From Eumeta japonica (lineage: Eukaryota > Arthropoda > Insecta > Lepidoptera > Psychidae): a stretch of DNA of 64,000 bases. The stretch spans positions 99,174 to 163,173 of the forward strand of contig BGZK01001376.1 in assembly GCA_005406025.1 (NCBI GenBank), written 5' to 3'. The position numbers and the translations under genes are program-made. The notes beneath the pieces were generated by a model that was not told the DNA's origin, did no database searches, and worked only from the letters and a program-made list of their open reading frames with translations. Positions 27,501 through 42,500 of the stretch are shown here, piece after piece; the first letter of the stretch is position 1, and every line of letters begins with the position of its first letter.

Positions 27501-30500
27501 TGAAATTCATTTCGCCGACGACGCTATTACGGGAATTGCAGCTTTCAAGTTAACCGTTTCCGCGAGACCTCTTCCGGGACTGGAAATCTATTTCAGTAAC
27601 GAGCTTTTGACGTTTTGAGATTCGTGTCTGATTCCTGAGTTAGTGCTTAATAGCTTTTAATTCGAATAAAATAAAAGTAAACTGTTTTAAGCGGAGTAAA
27701 GTTTTACGCGAAAGATGAAACATGTATTTGTCTGTTTTTACTTTAAAACTATTACGATAATAGTAAAAATATAAATAAAACAAAGTAAGCGACAACCATT
27801 CAGATACCCTTGTATATGGATATTACTATACCTTCACTCTAGTATTTTTAAAACGTAAGTTTTCGTATTTGTTTATAAATCTGTTCGTTATGCGAACGTC
27901 AAACTACAGTAAAATTTAGCGCAAGTTTAAATTATCGCATGCAAAAACATCTAAAGTGCTTTAGAAATAGCTTTATTTCGCGGCTAAACTGCTCTATCGT
28001 TACATTTAATCAAGATTACCTTTCTCACTTACCTACTTTATGGCTAATATTCGCCACATTAATTATACCAATATAAACCCTAGATCATATCTATGGTTTC
28101 GATTTGCTTAAAAATGTGACCATGGTATGGAGTCGTCGCTTACACTAACCCTTGCAAGTGCTCTCTTAAAAATTCTCAACAACTCGTTTTTGTTGAACTT
28201 TAATTAATTACAATTTTATGTAATTTAAAATGAGAACATTAAGTAAGATCAAATTTCATAACCGCTTTCTGTGTATTAAAAACGGGAAGGGCTTCATATT
28301 CACACGAAAATTTTAATACCCTTTATGTACACTACAGAAATGATATACATAAAGGATATTAAAATTCGTATGTAAAAATGTATCCATCCCTAAGGCTACT
28401 AAATTAGGCGCGTTCATATCGTGAAGAAATTCTATCTGACCAGATAAGAAAAGTTCTTTTCGATTCCGTATACAAAGTATTAGAGGTAACAAAAAAAATA
28501 TTTTTTATAAGATTTTTTGCTTTGGGTGAATCCATACACATAAACATAATGACGAACAGAAGACAGAAAGGACAAGGGGCCGGAAACCGAAACTAGACAA
28601 GTTGTATTAGACACATGCGCTATTTATCTGTCATTGCATGAAGAGGGTCATATACAAGGTGAACGGCATAACAAACTTCACTTTGGACAATTCGTTCAGT
28701 CCTTAAATAAATAGTGTATCGTATGTAGTAACTTATTTCTGACTTGTTTGTACTCACCTAAGTGAAATATTGAAACATTGGTTTTCCCAGAGTTTGTGTC
28801 GTCTTTTTTGTAACTTGATGTTTAATGAGCTATGTTTAAAGTTAAACAGATTTATTAATGTGTATTAAGTCCAGTAAACATATGTACTTACGTGTAAATA
28901 AATAGCAGCTTGATGATGTGCCAAGTGAGCTCGCTCGTTTCCGACCACGTCGCCATACATTGTTGCAGGTAGGTGAGTTCGAAACGCAGTGGCACCATCT
29001 GTACCACAGTGAGAACGACCAACTCTGGGCAGTCTGGAATCAACACGAAGTATTACGAACAGGCACGGATATAGAAAAACTCGAACAAAATGTACTAAAA
29101 TACCTAGACATTAATAATCCTGTGGTTAAAACATCCGCCAGTGACTATGTGAATTCTAGTCATAGCCCATATCGTTCCAGTTCGTATTAGAATGCTATAT
29201 TTATGGTTACTCGCTCTAATGGTGAAATAAAACATCACAAGGCTCTCTCATTGCTACTCGAGAACCTTTCTTCCACACCTTTTATCAGTGCTATGATCCA
29301 TGCGGTCTACCTAATGCCACATACTTGCTGTTTCCACAAGCTATGTCGGTTATTCTGGTCCTACCGCGGATTTCCTCATTTCAAAGTTTACATCGCTGAA
29401 AATTCTTGAACATGACTTTTTAAGTAGCACGTTGAATGTTTTTCATTCTGTTTAAAGACCGACAGTAAAGGACCGGTCATCGTTCACCGACGGTGACGAC
29501 CAGGCATTCATATGTCATCGACGTCGTAGAATGGAACAACCTCCAAGTAGATGGACTGACAACCCGCTGTAGTTCTCGGGCCACTGTTGGTTACATGGTT
29601 ACAAGTGGCCCAGGACAGTACCTCGTAGGAATCTAAAGGCAGTCTATGTCCATCAATGGACGTCGAATGGCTGAAGCGAAGCAAACCTACATGACATTTA
29701 AAGTTTACTGCAGCATCTTTGACGACAAATGAAGTTAGGTCATTGTGGTGACTACTTCTTGTTATAGAAAACTCGTGACATATGATGGCATATGGTACGG
29801 ATTCGTATTACGTACAAAAATTAAACAACTGGTAAGACCCGTTTAGAATAATATCAAAGTAACTTTTACAAAATATCTAATACTGCAATTGCAACTGTCA
29901 ATGAGAGAATTATTAAATCAATTTGAAAAATAAATAAACTTTATTTTGTCTACTAGTTTCGCTAATAAGTCACAAAAGTATATAATTAATATACGAGGTA
30001 CTCTCGCTCGCAGTTTCAAAACTATAATTAAGACCGAGTATTGTACTTCTTGTCAATTAACGGGTCCTCATACGCTGAACGAAAAACAATGCCTTTGTTT
30101 TTCTTATGCAATCGAGAGAACACAAACTTGAAAACTTATTTCTCGACGTACATAGTTTATAAAAACAAGGTTCATATTTTAGAATTAATAATCTCAACGA
30201 GGGTCAAATTTTTCCAAATAAGTGTCAAAATGTAAAAATTTTAATTGTTTATATAACAATCGTTAGGTCTCAAAAACTTTCTAGAATTTAAAAATATAAG
30301 CGAGACGCATGGTTTTATAATAAAAATTTCGTATCTAATATTCCAAGAACCTCTGATCTGTTTTGCGCGATTCTTTTAGAATGAATATACTTTATCTGAT
30401 CAAGTGGTAATCTCGGGTATCAACAGTACTAATTTTATTGCATCATGTATCATGTCCATTGTTGTCAAAGAATACTTTGAAGTTGGACTTAATACGTTTA

Positions 30501-33500
30501 AAGGTCATCAAACAAAAGTATTTTTTCACTAAAATATTTTTTTAATAAATTTTAAAATTTGATTTATGAAGTTGATTGATGCAATTAAATCACTCACAGG
30601 TTAATTATTATTACATAAGAGGTTTTTTTTTATATAATTTCTAAGTGATGAGAAGATCGATTTCTCTACCTTTGACATAGTCATATTTATCACTTACTCT
30701 TCTTTGAAACCTACAAATATGTGATTACGAGTTTCTTGAACTCAAGAATAGTGTAAAATTTTAGAATCGGCCTGCAGTAAGCGCTAAAGCTTCAAATAAT
30801 AAAAATGAATGTATCTACGTAAGACCCGAGTCACCTTCTATGACCCGCACGTCAATAAGCCGGCATCTCGCTGGTCTATCGCACGATACTATCTGTTTTC
30901 GCTCCTGACCTCTGCCCGCCCTCCGTGGAGATCGCGTTACGGCGTTGCCGAGACGAGAGCGAAACGACTTAATGCACTGCGAAATTCGCATTCCCATCGC
31001 GAGAGCGACGAGGCGGGACCCGAAATATTAATATCGGAGCAACAAACTCGTTATCTGTTTATTTGCTCCAGACGAGTTTAGTACACTGCGATAACGGTTC
31101 AAATTAATTTTCTTATTTGCATGAAAATGGCGGAACTCGATACCGAACGAGACTAGCGGCGGCCGAGGCTTTGCCCGTGTCGGAATAATGTTCACTAATT
31201 TATTTCGCAGCTCCACTCCTATGATATTTGTAACATCTCAAAATTTTCGTCGATGTTTATTAATCCAAATTTTCTTTTTAATTTGTAAATTCTTTAAACC
31301 TCTTAACGAGACGTAGTAATGTAATTAAAATAGTCTCATTGCTTATTTTACATTTATAATTTGATTCGAAAAATAATACTCAGAATAGCATGGGCAAATT
31401 TTTCAACGTCGTTCAATCCTGGCTTGTTATCTGATAATTACCCTAACGCTTGTAATATCAGTTTTTCAAATGTTAAAGTTTGTGAATATTTTTGTCATAA
31501 AAAGAGAACGAAAGGGAAAAGTGACAAAACCAAATTGAGAATAGCATTAAAATCGGGATTGATAATAGAATCAGATTCAGGTTTAAGATGAAGGTTTTAA
31601 TAAAGCGCTTAACCTCGCTAAAGATTCTGTATACGTAAAGCTGCAAGCAAAAGCTAGTTAATAATGAGCTGTGAAAACGTCCATTATCCCACTCCTCCTT
31701 CTATCACCCCACTACACTATATCTTCCAATTTATCCTCTGCTATAGTGACTGCTATGCTTGTTTGCCTCATGAAAATATTGAAAAAAAAATGGGCGAAGA
31801 AATCGCTTGAGTTTGATAATTACGTCGTCGATGATCAACCGATTAGTCCCTCGTCGTTGGTGCACCCTCAATCCCGGTGAAGGGTTGACGGTAAGCGTCA
31901 ACTATCACACTACAGAGACAGTTCCTTCATCTTTCTGCAGTTATAAGCATTAGGTTGTCACATCCAATGGTACTAGTTCACTATGGACAGGGCGAAGTTA
32001 GTCGTTTAACTAACGTGTCAGTTATTGTTCCTCGACCACACACCCCAAGTCTAAAACCGACTATTTAAAAAAATAAAATAAAAATCTTTATTTTTGCTAA
32101 CGATTTTATTGCGTAATTGAAAAATGTACGACGAAAAGAATCTTCAAACATTCTTAGAACTTTTTAAGGAAACCTCCAGATTCTCCAGATTAACTTACAC
32201 AAAACAAATAGATATTGAATGCTTAATTTATGGCTTATTTGATTTCGATTAATAAAATGTGTAGAGCTCTTTTAATGGAAATAAAACAGGGTAAAATACA
32301 AATAGCGGTGTTGCATTGTAGAAGTTCTTTTTCGATCCTTTCGGGTACGAACTATTAAAACCTGAATCGAGTTCGTTCCCTTATCTGCACAGAAAGTATA
32401 CAAGCAAAAAAAAAAAATTAGTCTCTTGAACTCTAACGCCAAATATATTCTAGTAAGACGTTTTCTAGGAATATTAACCTGTGAAAATTTGGATAACACT
32501 GAAATGTTTGAACAAACTGTAATCATTTTTCGCTCAGAGGCAGAATGTGTCATATGAAATATAAAATAAAAACGAGAGCGGAACCGGAGAGGAATCAAGC
32601 AAAAGCCCTCGGCAAGAATCGAGAGTAGGATCAGGATCCGAATCCAAAAGGAGAGCGATTGATAATAGAGTTAAATTTTTATTCATCCATGCGGACGAAG
32701 CCGCGAACTAATTTGTAACATGAAATACAAGACAATGATCATCGCTAAACTTCTATTTAAGTCAGTCCAGTAAAAGTGTTAGTGATTTTCAGACTTCAAT
32801 TATTTTTAAAATCATTTGAAACAGTTGTCTTAATATTATGAAACAAAGTAAATAATTTCAGAGGAATATTAACAAATTGACTTAATAACATTCAATTTTC
32901 GACGTGCGTATTTTGATGCATGTAGCTTTTCACTTGTTTTCCATTGTGGATAATAAGTCCGTTAGGCAAGATGTTTTACTAAATATAAATTTGATGAATG
33001 CAAACATAGCCTTTTGTTGACTAACAACCCTTTGTAAAGATGCAAATAGAGGCTCATGTTTTATTAAACTTTTCGTTGTAAAGCGATTTCGCGAAGAACT
33101 TCAAAGTTTACTCGTGAAAGCACCGAGACTTGGCTTGTTATTTCTGATATATTGCGTAAATTGCTGAACAGACCTATTTATATACCAATGTCTAAAATAG
33201 GTTTTTCAGAAGACGTGACATTAAATTACATAAATTAATAATACACGGGTACTTATTCAAAAACCGTATTATTATAATTGTAATCATTAGACGAAAATGT
33301 TAATAATTAGTACCGAGTATGGAACTAATACATAGGGTCCACTAAAAATTTCTGGAATTAATAAGAAAAATTATTATGAATGGTAAAAAAATTATTTGTT
33401 TCTCAAAACATTCGTTGGCATAAATGCATTTTTTCATACGAAAAACTATTTCGAAAACTTTTATGCCACTCCTCTCTGGTAACCTCGGAAACATGTTTTT

Positions 33501-36500
33501 CATGCTTTCCGGCTGCCTTTTGTGGTAATGAAAATCGTTGACCGCGAAATTAGTTCTTAATTTTTGCGAATAAAAAAAAGTCACAAGGTGCCAGGTCGTG
33601 ATTGTATGCAGGCTTTCTCATAAATTCTACGTTTTTCTCCTTCAAAAATTCATTGGTCTTGAAACTGATTCTAAAGTCTACAAAAAAAATACTAAAAATA
33701 TGTTTCAAATCCATAAAAACATAGTGTAAGTCGTTCCTGTTGGAAATAATAATGAACAAAAAAAAGTCTTTTGTTTCTGACGTTTTTAATTCAGTGATTT
33801 AGTTTTATTTTATTATTTTATTCAAAATGATTATTACGTTCCATGACACGAATCAGGTTATTATTGTTTATATATTTATTTTGTATCTTTTAATTATGTT
33901 ACGTGTATATGTGTCTTTACATGAATGTAATAACAAATGGCGATGTTCGCGCTTTGCGTTAGCATTTCTAAGAAAAAAAACGAGAAAGCGGCATTTGCCC
34001 TTACAAAAATAATTGAAAGGAAAACAATAGAGCCGGGCGATGTATTATGCACCGACACAGAGTCGTTTGAGAGAAGCCAATCGATTTTGAATCAAGGAAG
34101 ATGAGGTCAGGCTTTGGAAATAGGGTTGCTCGCTCAAACCGCACCCCGGTGGATCGCCATGAATGCAGATTTCGACGCATTCGCGGGTTAATCAAGATTT
34201 TGAGAGTTTTTACCTAGTTGCGTCAACATGAGTACCGGTTACAGTGAAGCGGCATTTAGCAACCCAGTGAAGAAGCCATGGACCATGGCTAACAGGACAG
34301 CAACTACTATTAATATTCATTGTCATATTCTCTTTCATATCTGCAGTTTCCTAAAAAATAGTTGTGTTTCAGGCTAGCAGTTCATTCGTCTGAATGAGCA
34401 CTGGCTTCTGGGAGCTGCCCCTAATTTTGGAATAAAATGTATTAACTGAAATACTAAATTTGCCTTTCGCATTTGATCTATCTCGGTGGTGTCATATTTG
34501 AAAGTACTGGAAGTCTGATAGGCGTCAGAACGGTTCGTAAAGAATTACATCGGTACTTAACGGGGCTCTATCTGCAAGGAGATCAGGTCAAACTCCTGAC
34601 TTCATTGCAAATTGAACTCTTACCCTGAGAGGTGGTTCTGGCACACACCAATCAAGTCACATAATAAATAATTTGCTGAAATAAGTACAGTTTAAATATA
34701 GGAAATTTGACACATCACGATAATGATAATAATACTTTTAAATTCTTAACTATTACTGATTTTACTGCTTAAGTTTAATTTGATAGCATATTATTATATT
34801 TTATTGTATATTATGTAAAATATTTTATTTTCTATTGTTTTATAATTTTAAGGTATAATTTATTCCAACTTTATTTATTTAAAGGAATTTATAAAATTTA
34901 GCCTTTCAATACGATGTATTAGAACGCTCTAATGCACGTACAAAATTTAATTGCAAATTTGATTGATTTTATTGAGTTTATTATTTCACTGCATATTATT
35001 TGTCTCACTTGAGACTTGAGTAAATTCCTACCGATACTTTAACGATATAATATTTGTTTTGACTATAATATAGATAGTCTTATACTGAGCTTCGACGTTA
35101 CTAGCCTTTGTGCTAAAAACAATTATCCTGAGATTTCAAAGGTTGAGAAGTTTTTAGTACATCATTATTTTATGCAGATATTTTTAATGTGACTGAAATT
35201 GTAGAAAACTCAGATAATTAAATAGTTTTCTATCTTCATAATTGACATAAAGCAAACGCATGTAAAATTTATTGTTTATATCTTACTAATATATGTTTTA
35301 GTAAGGCTCCACTGTGCCAAATAACACAATCATCTCAACCGTGGAAAAATGTGCCGCCTGAACCTCAAACAAAACGTAGTACCAGACTTCGTTCACGCTA
35401 ATACCTAACGGTAAACTGATGCTTGTACAATATACAGAACGAATGGGAAAACATCTCGACGCTGTAAGCGCGAGAAGAGAGCAAACAGCGCTATTTTTCT
35501 TAGAATGTGAAAATCACGCGACATGAAACATAGGCCCGTGTAGTTTCGCGACAATCCGATAAAACCTATGTTCATATCGTAAATCCCAGGAGAGTTGAGC
35601 TTCCGTTCCCGATTCAAGGCCAGACTGTTTAATGCTACATCATTTTACTAAACTTATTAACTAGACAATCAAGCGTGCTAAAACACACATGTACGAGTTT
35701 AATCAAATAATAGATATAAATATAGGCCAAATAAGATTCCGTTTCAGTCTGTTTGGCTGTGTTAGGACTGGATTGTCATACTGCAAGATGATATGACGTT
35801 TACGGTTATTTTTACGGAGTAAGTCAATAACCTCTGGCGAAGAAATGGTCGTGTATCATTTATTAATTAATTATTATTAACTATTAACGGTACGACAATT
35901 CTTCAAAGCAACAATAGCCACGTGTCCAGCCAGATTTATAAAAAAAAGCAATCAGCTGCTTAGAGGCACTTTGGAAAGTTTGAGCTCATCTCAATAGACC
36001 CATACGGTCGCTTGCTGCCTTATTGTGGAGACGTAGTAATAGCTCACTATGTTTCGTCACCTGTTATTGTCTCACACCAAATTTGATAACCTTTCCTTGA
36101 ATCTGGTAGGCATATCATTGTACCAAGGGACGCGGTCCGTTTTTTGAACCTCAGTCAATTTTTGTGGGATCCATCGCTATTTCATATCCAAATGTTTGTA
36201 TGTATAGGATTGATTGTATTTGACTCATGCATGCATACGCATCTAGGCATTAGGCATGTAAGGATGCCTAAACTTAATTAGACATTCCTGTCTCTTTTGA
36301 TCACATAGAGAACAGTATCGATGTTTTTGTTGTTCACATCGGTGGATGGGCGACCATCATGAAATTCGTTACTGAGATTGACACCACCGCGCTTGAATTG
36401 TGCAAATTAGTCATAAATAGTCGTGTTACATGATGATTCATTGCCAAAATCAGTTCGAAGCCGAGCAAAACTGTGCTAAGCTTCCAAATTACACTAAAAA

Positions 36501-39500
36501 CCGTAGAAAATCATACTACAAAAACTTACACGACTTAAATCCGTAGTGATGAAGACACGCAATTCTTAAACTTACACCACCAAAATGCAAAAACAATTGA
36601 CATTGAGATGGATCAAACTGTATTCTACAACCAAAGAGTTCCATTTTAAAAAGCAGTAATTACCTTTTATGTATTGTTCATATACCAGTAAGTGGCCAGT
36701 TCCAGAAACAAATAGTGTGCCCCACGTATAGTAGTTCTTTTTATTTATAACGTCTGCTAAATTACAATTCGTTGTTTTTCAAAAAAATCAATTTCAATAT
36801 TTATCTATAGTATTATTTTAGAAGGTAAAGTTTGTATTTTTTTAAATATAAACTAAGTTTACAATTGCTCGAACTAGTGATCCGATTTCAAAAAAATTCC
36901 AATTAATAGAACACCACATCATTTTTAAGTGCTATAGAAAAAAATTGTAATTCTAATAAACACCTGTTTTCAGTAAGAAATCCCAATGACAGTAATTGAA
37001 GTCTGAAAAAAGCTAACGGTCTGGTTGATTTATCGGCATACGCTGATTAAGAGGTTTGAAATAAAGGAATGAAAGATACAGCAAAAATGAACCTTTACTG
37101 GCTTTATAAAAAAGTCCGCAATATTATTTACCTAAGTTTAATACTTCAACCACAGAGATGGTTTTTATGTTAAAACTGAAAGATATTGTATGAGATGAAA
37201 TTCGGATATGGTTTTAAGTAAGCTGTACGAATTCTTATAAAATCAAATAGACTCAGTGGTAAAGAACATCGGTTTCGTACGAGAAGGTACAGGAGGTGCG
37301 ATATTGACCGCGATCGAATTAACCGATGAGTTTTTAGGTAAATCTAACATAAGCCACTCGTCCCGTGCCTTGAAGAACCAGTTAAGCCATCTCTAGATCT
37401 GAAATAGAACGATTACGGGGGGCACGCCTCAACAGCGGCGTACATAAGGCCTGACAGAGCAATCATTGTGGAAGTTTCATGGATAAAAAGTTTGCTTTTT
37501 ACAGAGGCATGCAGGCACTCACTAAGTAAACATTTGTTGGAAATTTACTTTTTATGGTAGTGCCGTAGAAGGGAGGTAAATTTCGTCTGAAACTTTTTAT
37601 GGAGTGAGGTACGTATAGAAAATTAACTTACTAAAAATGGTAAGTTTTTCGCAGTTAAGGCGGTGGTTGAATTGTGTTATAGTTGTATAAAAATGAGAGT
37701 GTATAAGATTGCAATCGAGAGTGAGACAAGTTAGCACGTATACCAGGACCGGGATCGCAGTCGAGAACATAATGACGACCTGAACCATTATTAAATAAGT
37801 AATCGGTCGATGCATTAGACTAATGAATTCATTATACGTCCACTCGGGCGGAGACGCGGGCGGAAGCTAGTGTTTTTTTAAAAATGAGAAATCGAATATT
37901 ATTTGAACAATTAATAAGTGAAAAAACTCGGCTTGTAAGAATAAATATTTTTCGATAAAATATATACACAATCCGGCATATTTATGGATGTGCAGATGAC
38001 ATTTTTTTCTTTATCGTTTAAATTATAAGCTATAAACAGCTTTTCGTGCCTTGTAAAAATGTTATCGGGATCTTTAAAAAACCGCTGCTGTATTCCTTAA
38101 TGAGAAACGCACGCGCACCGTGACCGAGTCCGCATCTTGAGGATTTATCGCTTATCCAAGAACCGTAAACGGATTTTGATGGGCGAAGTAAAGCTTACTT
38201 CCATCACAGTTTTCAAAAATCAAGATTCTTAAAGTCTTAAGTTTATGATTTATAGCTCATTAATTCTAAATTTTCAGAGTTAAAGCAAACTTTATTAAAC
38301 AATATTGTCAGCTGACCTACTTTCTGATAGCAGCTTCCGAAGTAAGGGAAGAAATTTCCTTTGTTTAATGAAATATATTTGGCGAGTTTTCTACCTTAAA
38401 AGTTGATCACTAAAACATAATACGATGTTTTCGAGTTATTTATTATTGCTACCGGACAATATCCTTAATAAATTATTAAGAAGAATAATAGACCAGTTTT
38501 CATATAACCCTCATTGAGTCAATTGCGAATTGGTATCGTACAATTGATGTTTCGTTGTTAAGTTTTTTCGTCGCGCTGTAAAAGTAGACACTACCACATA
38601 CTTTTTATTTCCGTTTTAAAAATTTGGACCTTACGCACCCCAAGCTGGTCTAATGTAGGTTGGAGACTAATAACGAATGTCGTCACTAATGCAATGGCAA
38701 CTCCCCGTGTCAAAGCCTTACTGTGACCTCTCACGTGCTGAGAACTTATATTAAAAAGTCATTCTTGAATTCGTCGGAGGTTAGAATTAAAACCCGAGAG
38801 CCTCCGATACCGATACCAGCCAATATCATTAGCCGGTTATAAGTTTTCTTGTAAAGAGCCAGTTCTGGTTTTAGCACCAAATCATAAGCATAACAGTATT
38901 TATGCTTTGTTCGAACAAAACACGTATACAATGTTTATCAATGTGTAAAAGGTCAGCAGCTTTTAAAAACGTCTTATTTAATATTACAACCTAAACGATA
39001 GTACATTCGTTTATACTCACTTTTAGAGTTCCGTATTGAAAAGATGTCAACGGAACACTATAACTGCAGTCCGTCTGTCTGTTCGTCCGTCTGTCCGTGC
39101 GTCTGTCTATCAGCAGGCTGTATCGCATGAACCGTAAAAGGTAGACAATACAAGTTTTCATAGAACATGTATTTTTATTGCTTTTAATAAAAAATACTAA
39201 AAATAAAATGAAATTGAAAATTAAAGGGGGGGCCCTCATACAACAAACGTGTATTTTAACCTTTTTTGCTCGATTTTAATGATGAAGCGTGTATTTCTAT
39301 AGTCACTATAAAAACAATTAACAGAAAATAAAGTTAAAAATTAAAAGCGGTCCGTATATAACAAATCTTTGTTTAATATTGCACGGCGGTACGGACTTTG
39401 TATTTGGCCGTTTTTTTTTTAATTCCATTTGTGAACTCACCAAGAGTTTGACGATTTCAAAGCGCGCACGCTATCAATTTACCGTCTACTTCAGATAAGG

Positions 39501-42500
39501 CTCATCTCCAACCTCCGGTACATTATTAGCATAAAAAGATCCATTTACCCAAGACGGCTCCGCGTTCGCCTCCGGGCGAACTAGAGTTTTTCATGCCATT
39601 TAATTTTTGGCTTATTTTAAGATATCCTTCTAACTCGTTGGTTTTTATGCTACGATGGTTTTTATGAGCCTGAATCCGGGAACGCCTTTGGGACAATGCA
39701 GAAAATTAATAAAAGGGGATATTCGAGATTTTTTTATGTCGCTCGTGAGCCGTATTGGTAATGATCGAAATATTCCCCTCGCTTCTCGAAGTCATGCGCC
39801 GCAAGGGCTCGAACTCGTCCCTGCGTCGTTCCTTCATCAGACCGCCCGTCTGTGCGCCTTTCACCAAACCCTACTTTCTGCGCTACAAGTGAATATTATG
39901 ATTTGATATATACATGCCATCATTTGCATAAACTTGTAAAGATCGTTGTAAATCTGAATGTGCAATTCAGATTTACAAGAATTACTTCATTGTAATTGTA
40001 ATTGGACTGTCTTTCTCGCAATGCTTAGTCTTTGTCGCTTGCATTAATTAATAGCGTCATAAATCTTGCATCTGTTCTTCTTTCGCTTTATTCTTTTGAA
40101 TAGATTTTTCTTTTCATAGAAAAATCATTGCGAGCGTTTAAAAAAAACAGCGTTAGTCATATAATCCAGTTTGTATACTAAATAGACGGTGTTATAATAC
40201 CATAACAATATCTTTTGCACACATTCACAGCACCACCTAAAATTTCACACTAAGCATCGAGACTTATACTATGGGTATTAAGACAATCGATGCGATACAT
40301 ATAAACTTTTCTTTGCAAATATGTAAACATAGATTCATAGAATGATGCTCAAGACGAACATTAACATTTTAATCAAATTAATTTTTGTCTTGTATAGGTA
40401 TTGAAAACGCACGTCCGCGGCGCATCAAGTACGATAAGTTCCTACTGTGCCAGTCAGGCAGATGTACTTATTTAATACTTTCTAATGTTTCTTATTACAT
40501 TCTCTTTCACTTGATGTCTCAATTTATAATTTAATTTTTGTATATTCTATATGATCACATTTTGGTTAATATCTAGAACTACATTCGTACGATTACAATT
40601 TAAACTGTTCGATATTTCGATGGTCACAAATTTCTAATAAAAATACATACAAGAAATGAATATACAGACAAACAGATTAAAAGATGCGATATAAAACGAA
40701 TTACGTCGAAGATGACGCTGGCTAATATTTTTACTCAGGGTGAAATGTCATACATAGGCTTTAATGCATTCAATCTATTTAACCCAATGTTGTCTTGTGT
40801 ACAATAATATAGAAATCATGTTGCTGTGTATTTTGCATACAAACTCGAATGCCACTGAGTCTATTTAGCTCTTGGATTTTGGGCTCAATGGTTTTATAAA
40901 TTTTTAATAGATGGTGTGATGAGCTCTTTTATAAAAAAAATGGATAATTGAAATTTCACATAACTGTCTCGCAAAACTGTTTAAGTGCGTAATTATTATT
41001 GAGTGCGATTCGTTTATTTGCTAAAAATTGTAAGTCATTGATAAAAGCTGAGCAAGTAATTTGTGCAATTGTACAGATTTTAATGGTTCTATGTACAAAA
41101 ATAATTACAGTTGGCAAGAATTATCCACTAAACATTTGTTAACGTAATATCAAGATAAAGAAATAGAAACCTATCGTTGTTTTGTTTTATTTTTTTACTT
41201 AATATTACGTAAATATCCTTCAAACTTCATAAGAAAGAAGAATGTCAAAATCACAATTTGACATTGTGATAATGAACAAGTGATAATTAAGAGGTCCTTA
41301 TGAATTTTTTTTTGACTTATTTTACAAAGTGTAATCTACTAAAGATGCTAACTGATTTTACATAACTACTAATATATCAAAATAATGTCCTAAAAGGCAA
41401 AAATAACACTTCGATGCTTACTGAATAGCAATGAAAACACCCATATGATGAGTATGGCGGTCTTGGCGCGGCCGGTGGTGGACTTGAACTTGAGCGGGAA
41501 GCAGATGGCGTACCAGCGGTCCACCGAGATGAAGGTCAGCGTCAGCACCGACACCGTCACCGACACCGACTGCATGAAGGATCAACCCACATTACGAATA
41601 AGCTGAGACAGGTTGAGGAACAATCGAGTGCTAGTCACGTCTGTATCTGTAATGCTCGATATGATGATTTTTATTTTTAATAAAACATAATTTGTTGCAG
41701 ACGTAACTCATCCGAAATACTACTATTGATAATTTTTCTAAACATTTATCATAAAATTAAAAAAAAATATTTTACTCTGTAACTTGTACTTGAAAAGTTA
41801 ACCTCTCACATATTTTTATCTATTGAAAGTATTCGTTACAAACGTGTGCCTTTCTGTGATAATTAGAATAATTTTACAATATATAAAAAAATATAAAATG
41901 GGTATGATAGAAAATAAAATATTTCTTTATACCAATATATTAGGTAATTGATGAAAAGGGCATTTATCGGGAGAAAATCTTTGTAAAAAACCGCTTTGAA
42001 ACTTTCAAGATATTTGTTTACAACAATACAAAACGCAAATAATATAATAACGGAATTAAGCACATGCTAAAATTTATGTACTTCACATTTCCAATTTAAT
42101 GTACATTTTTTAAACCATAAAACATGATAGAATAAATACACCTTGAGAAGTATTATAAATATTATATTAACAACTGAAAACAAACGTTACTCACCTGAAA
42201 ATAAAGCAGAATTTTGCACAAAGAGTTCCCAAGGAACCAAGTCTCAGTAACATCCCACAGTACAGTCGGAGGCAAGCAGAATAATATCACCATGAAATCA
42301 GCTGCGGCCAAATTCACTATAAAGTAATTCGTAACAGTCCTCATGGAGTGGTTTCTATAAACCGCTATGCAGACTAAAGCATTACCTATCAAACCTATAA
42401 CAAACACTATACTGTGAGTGCCTATGAGCACCCACTCGTAGGGCTGCGGGTAGATGTAATTATTAAGCATAGACACGTATTCATCTCTTGTCATATTACA

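Larger units (their letters stand above)
25473..28891 (-). other. Receptor intron 3 (3419 bp)
   Basis: AT-rich with GC-richer patches at about 26480-26640 and 27500-27600. Two foldback structures (27313-27383 and 28301-28372) lie about 1 kb apart. No transposon open frames were recognised. Confidence 0.85.
29034..41421 (-). other. Receptor intron 2 (12,388 bp)
   Basis: Contains a LINE 3' end (29530-29690), a GC-rich block (30815-31200), two mariner remnants (33330-33770 and 35770-36600), a SINE-like copy (37255) and a long lepidopteran repeat (39021-39420). 31.2-33.3 kb, 34.0-35.7 kb, 37.9-39.0 kb and 39.5-41.4 kb are AT-rich with no feature I can support. Confidence 0.8.
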
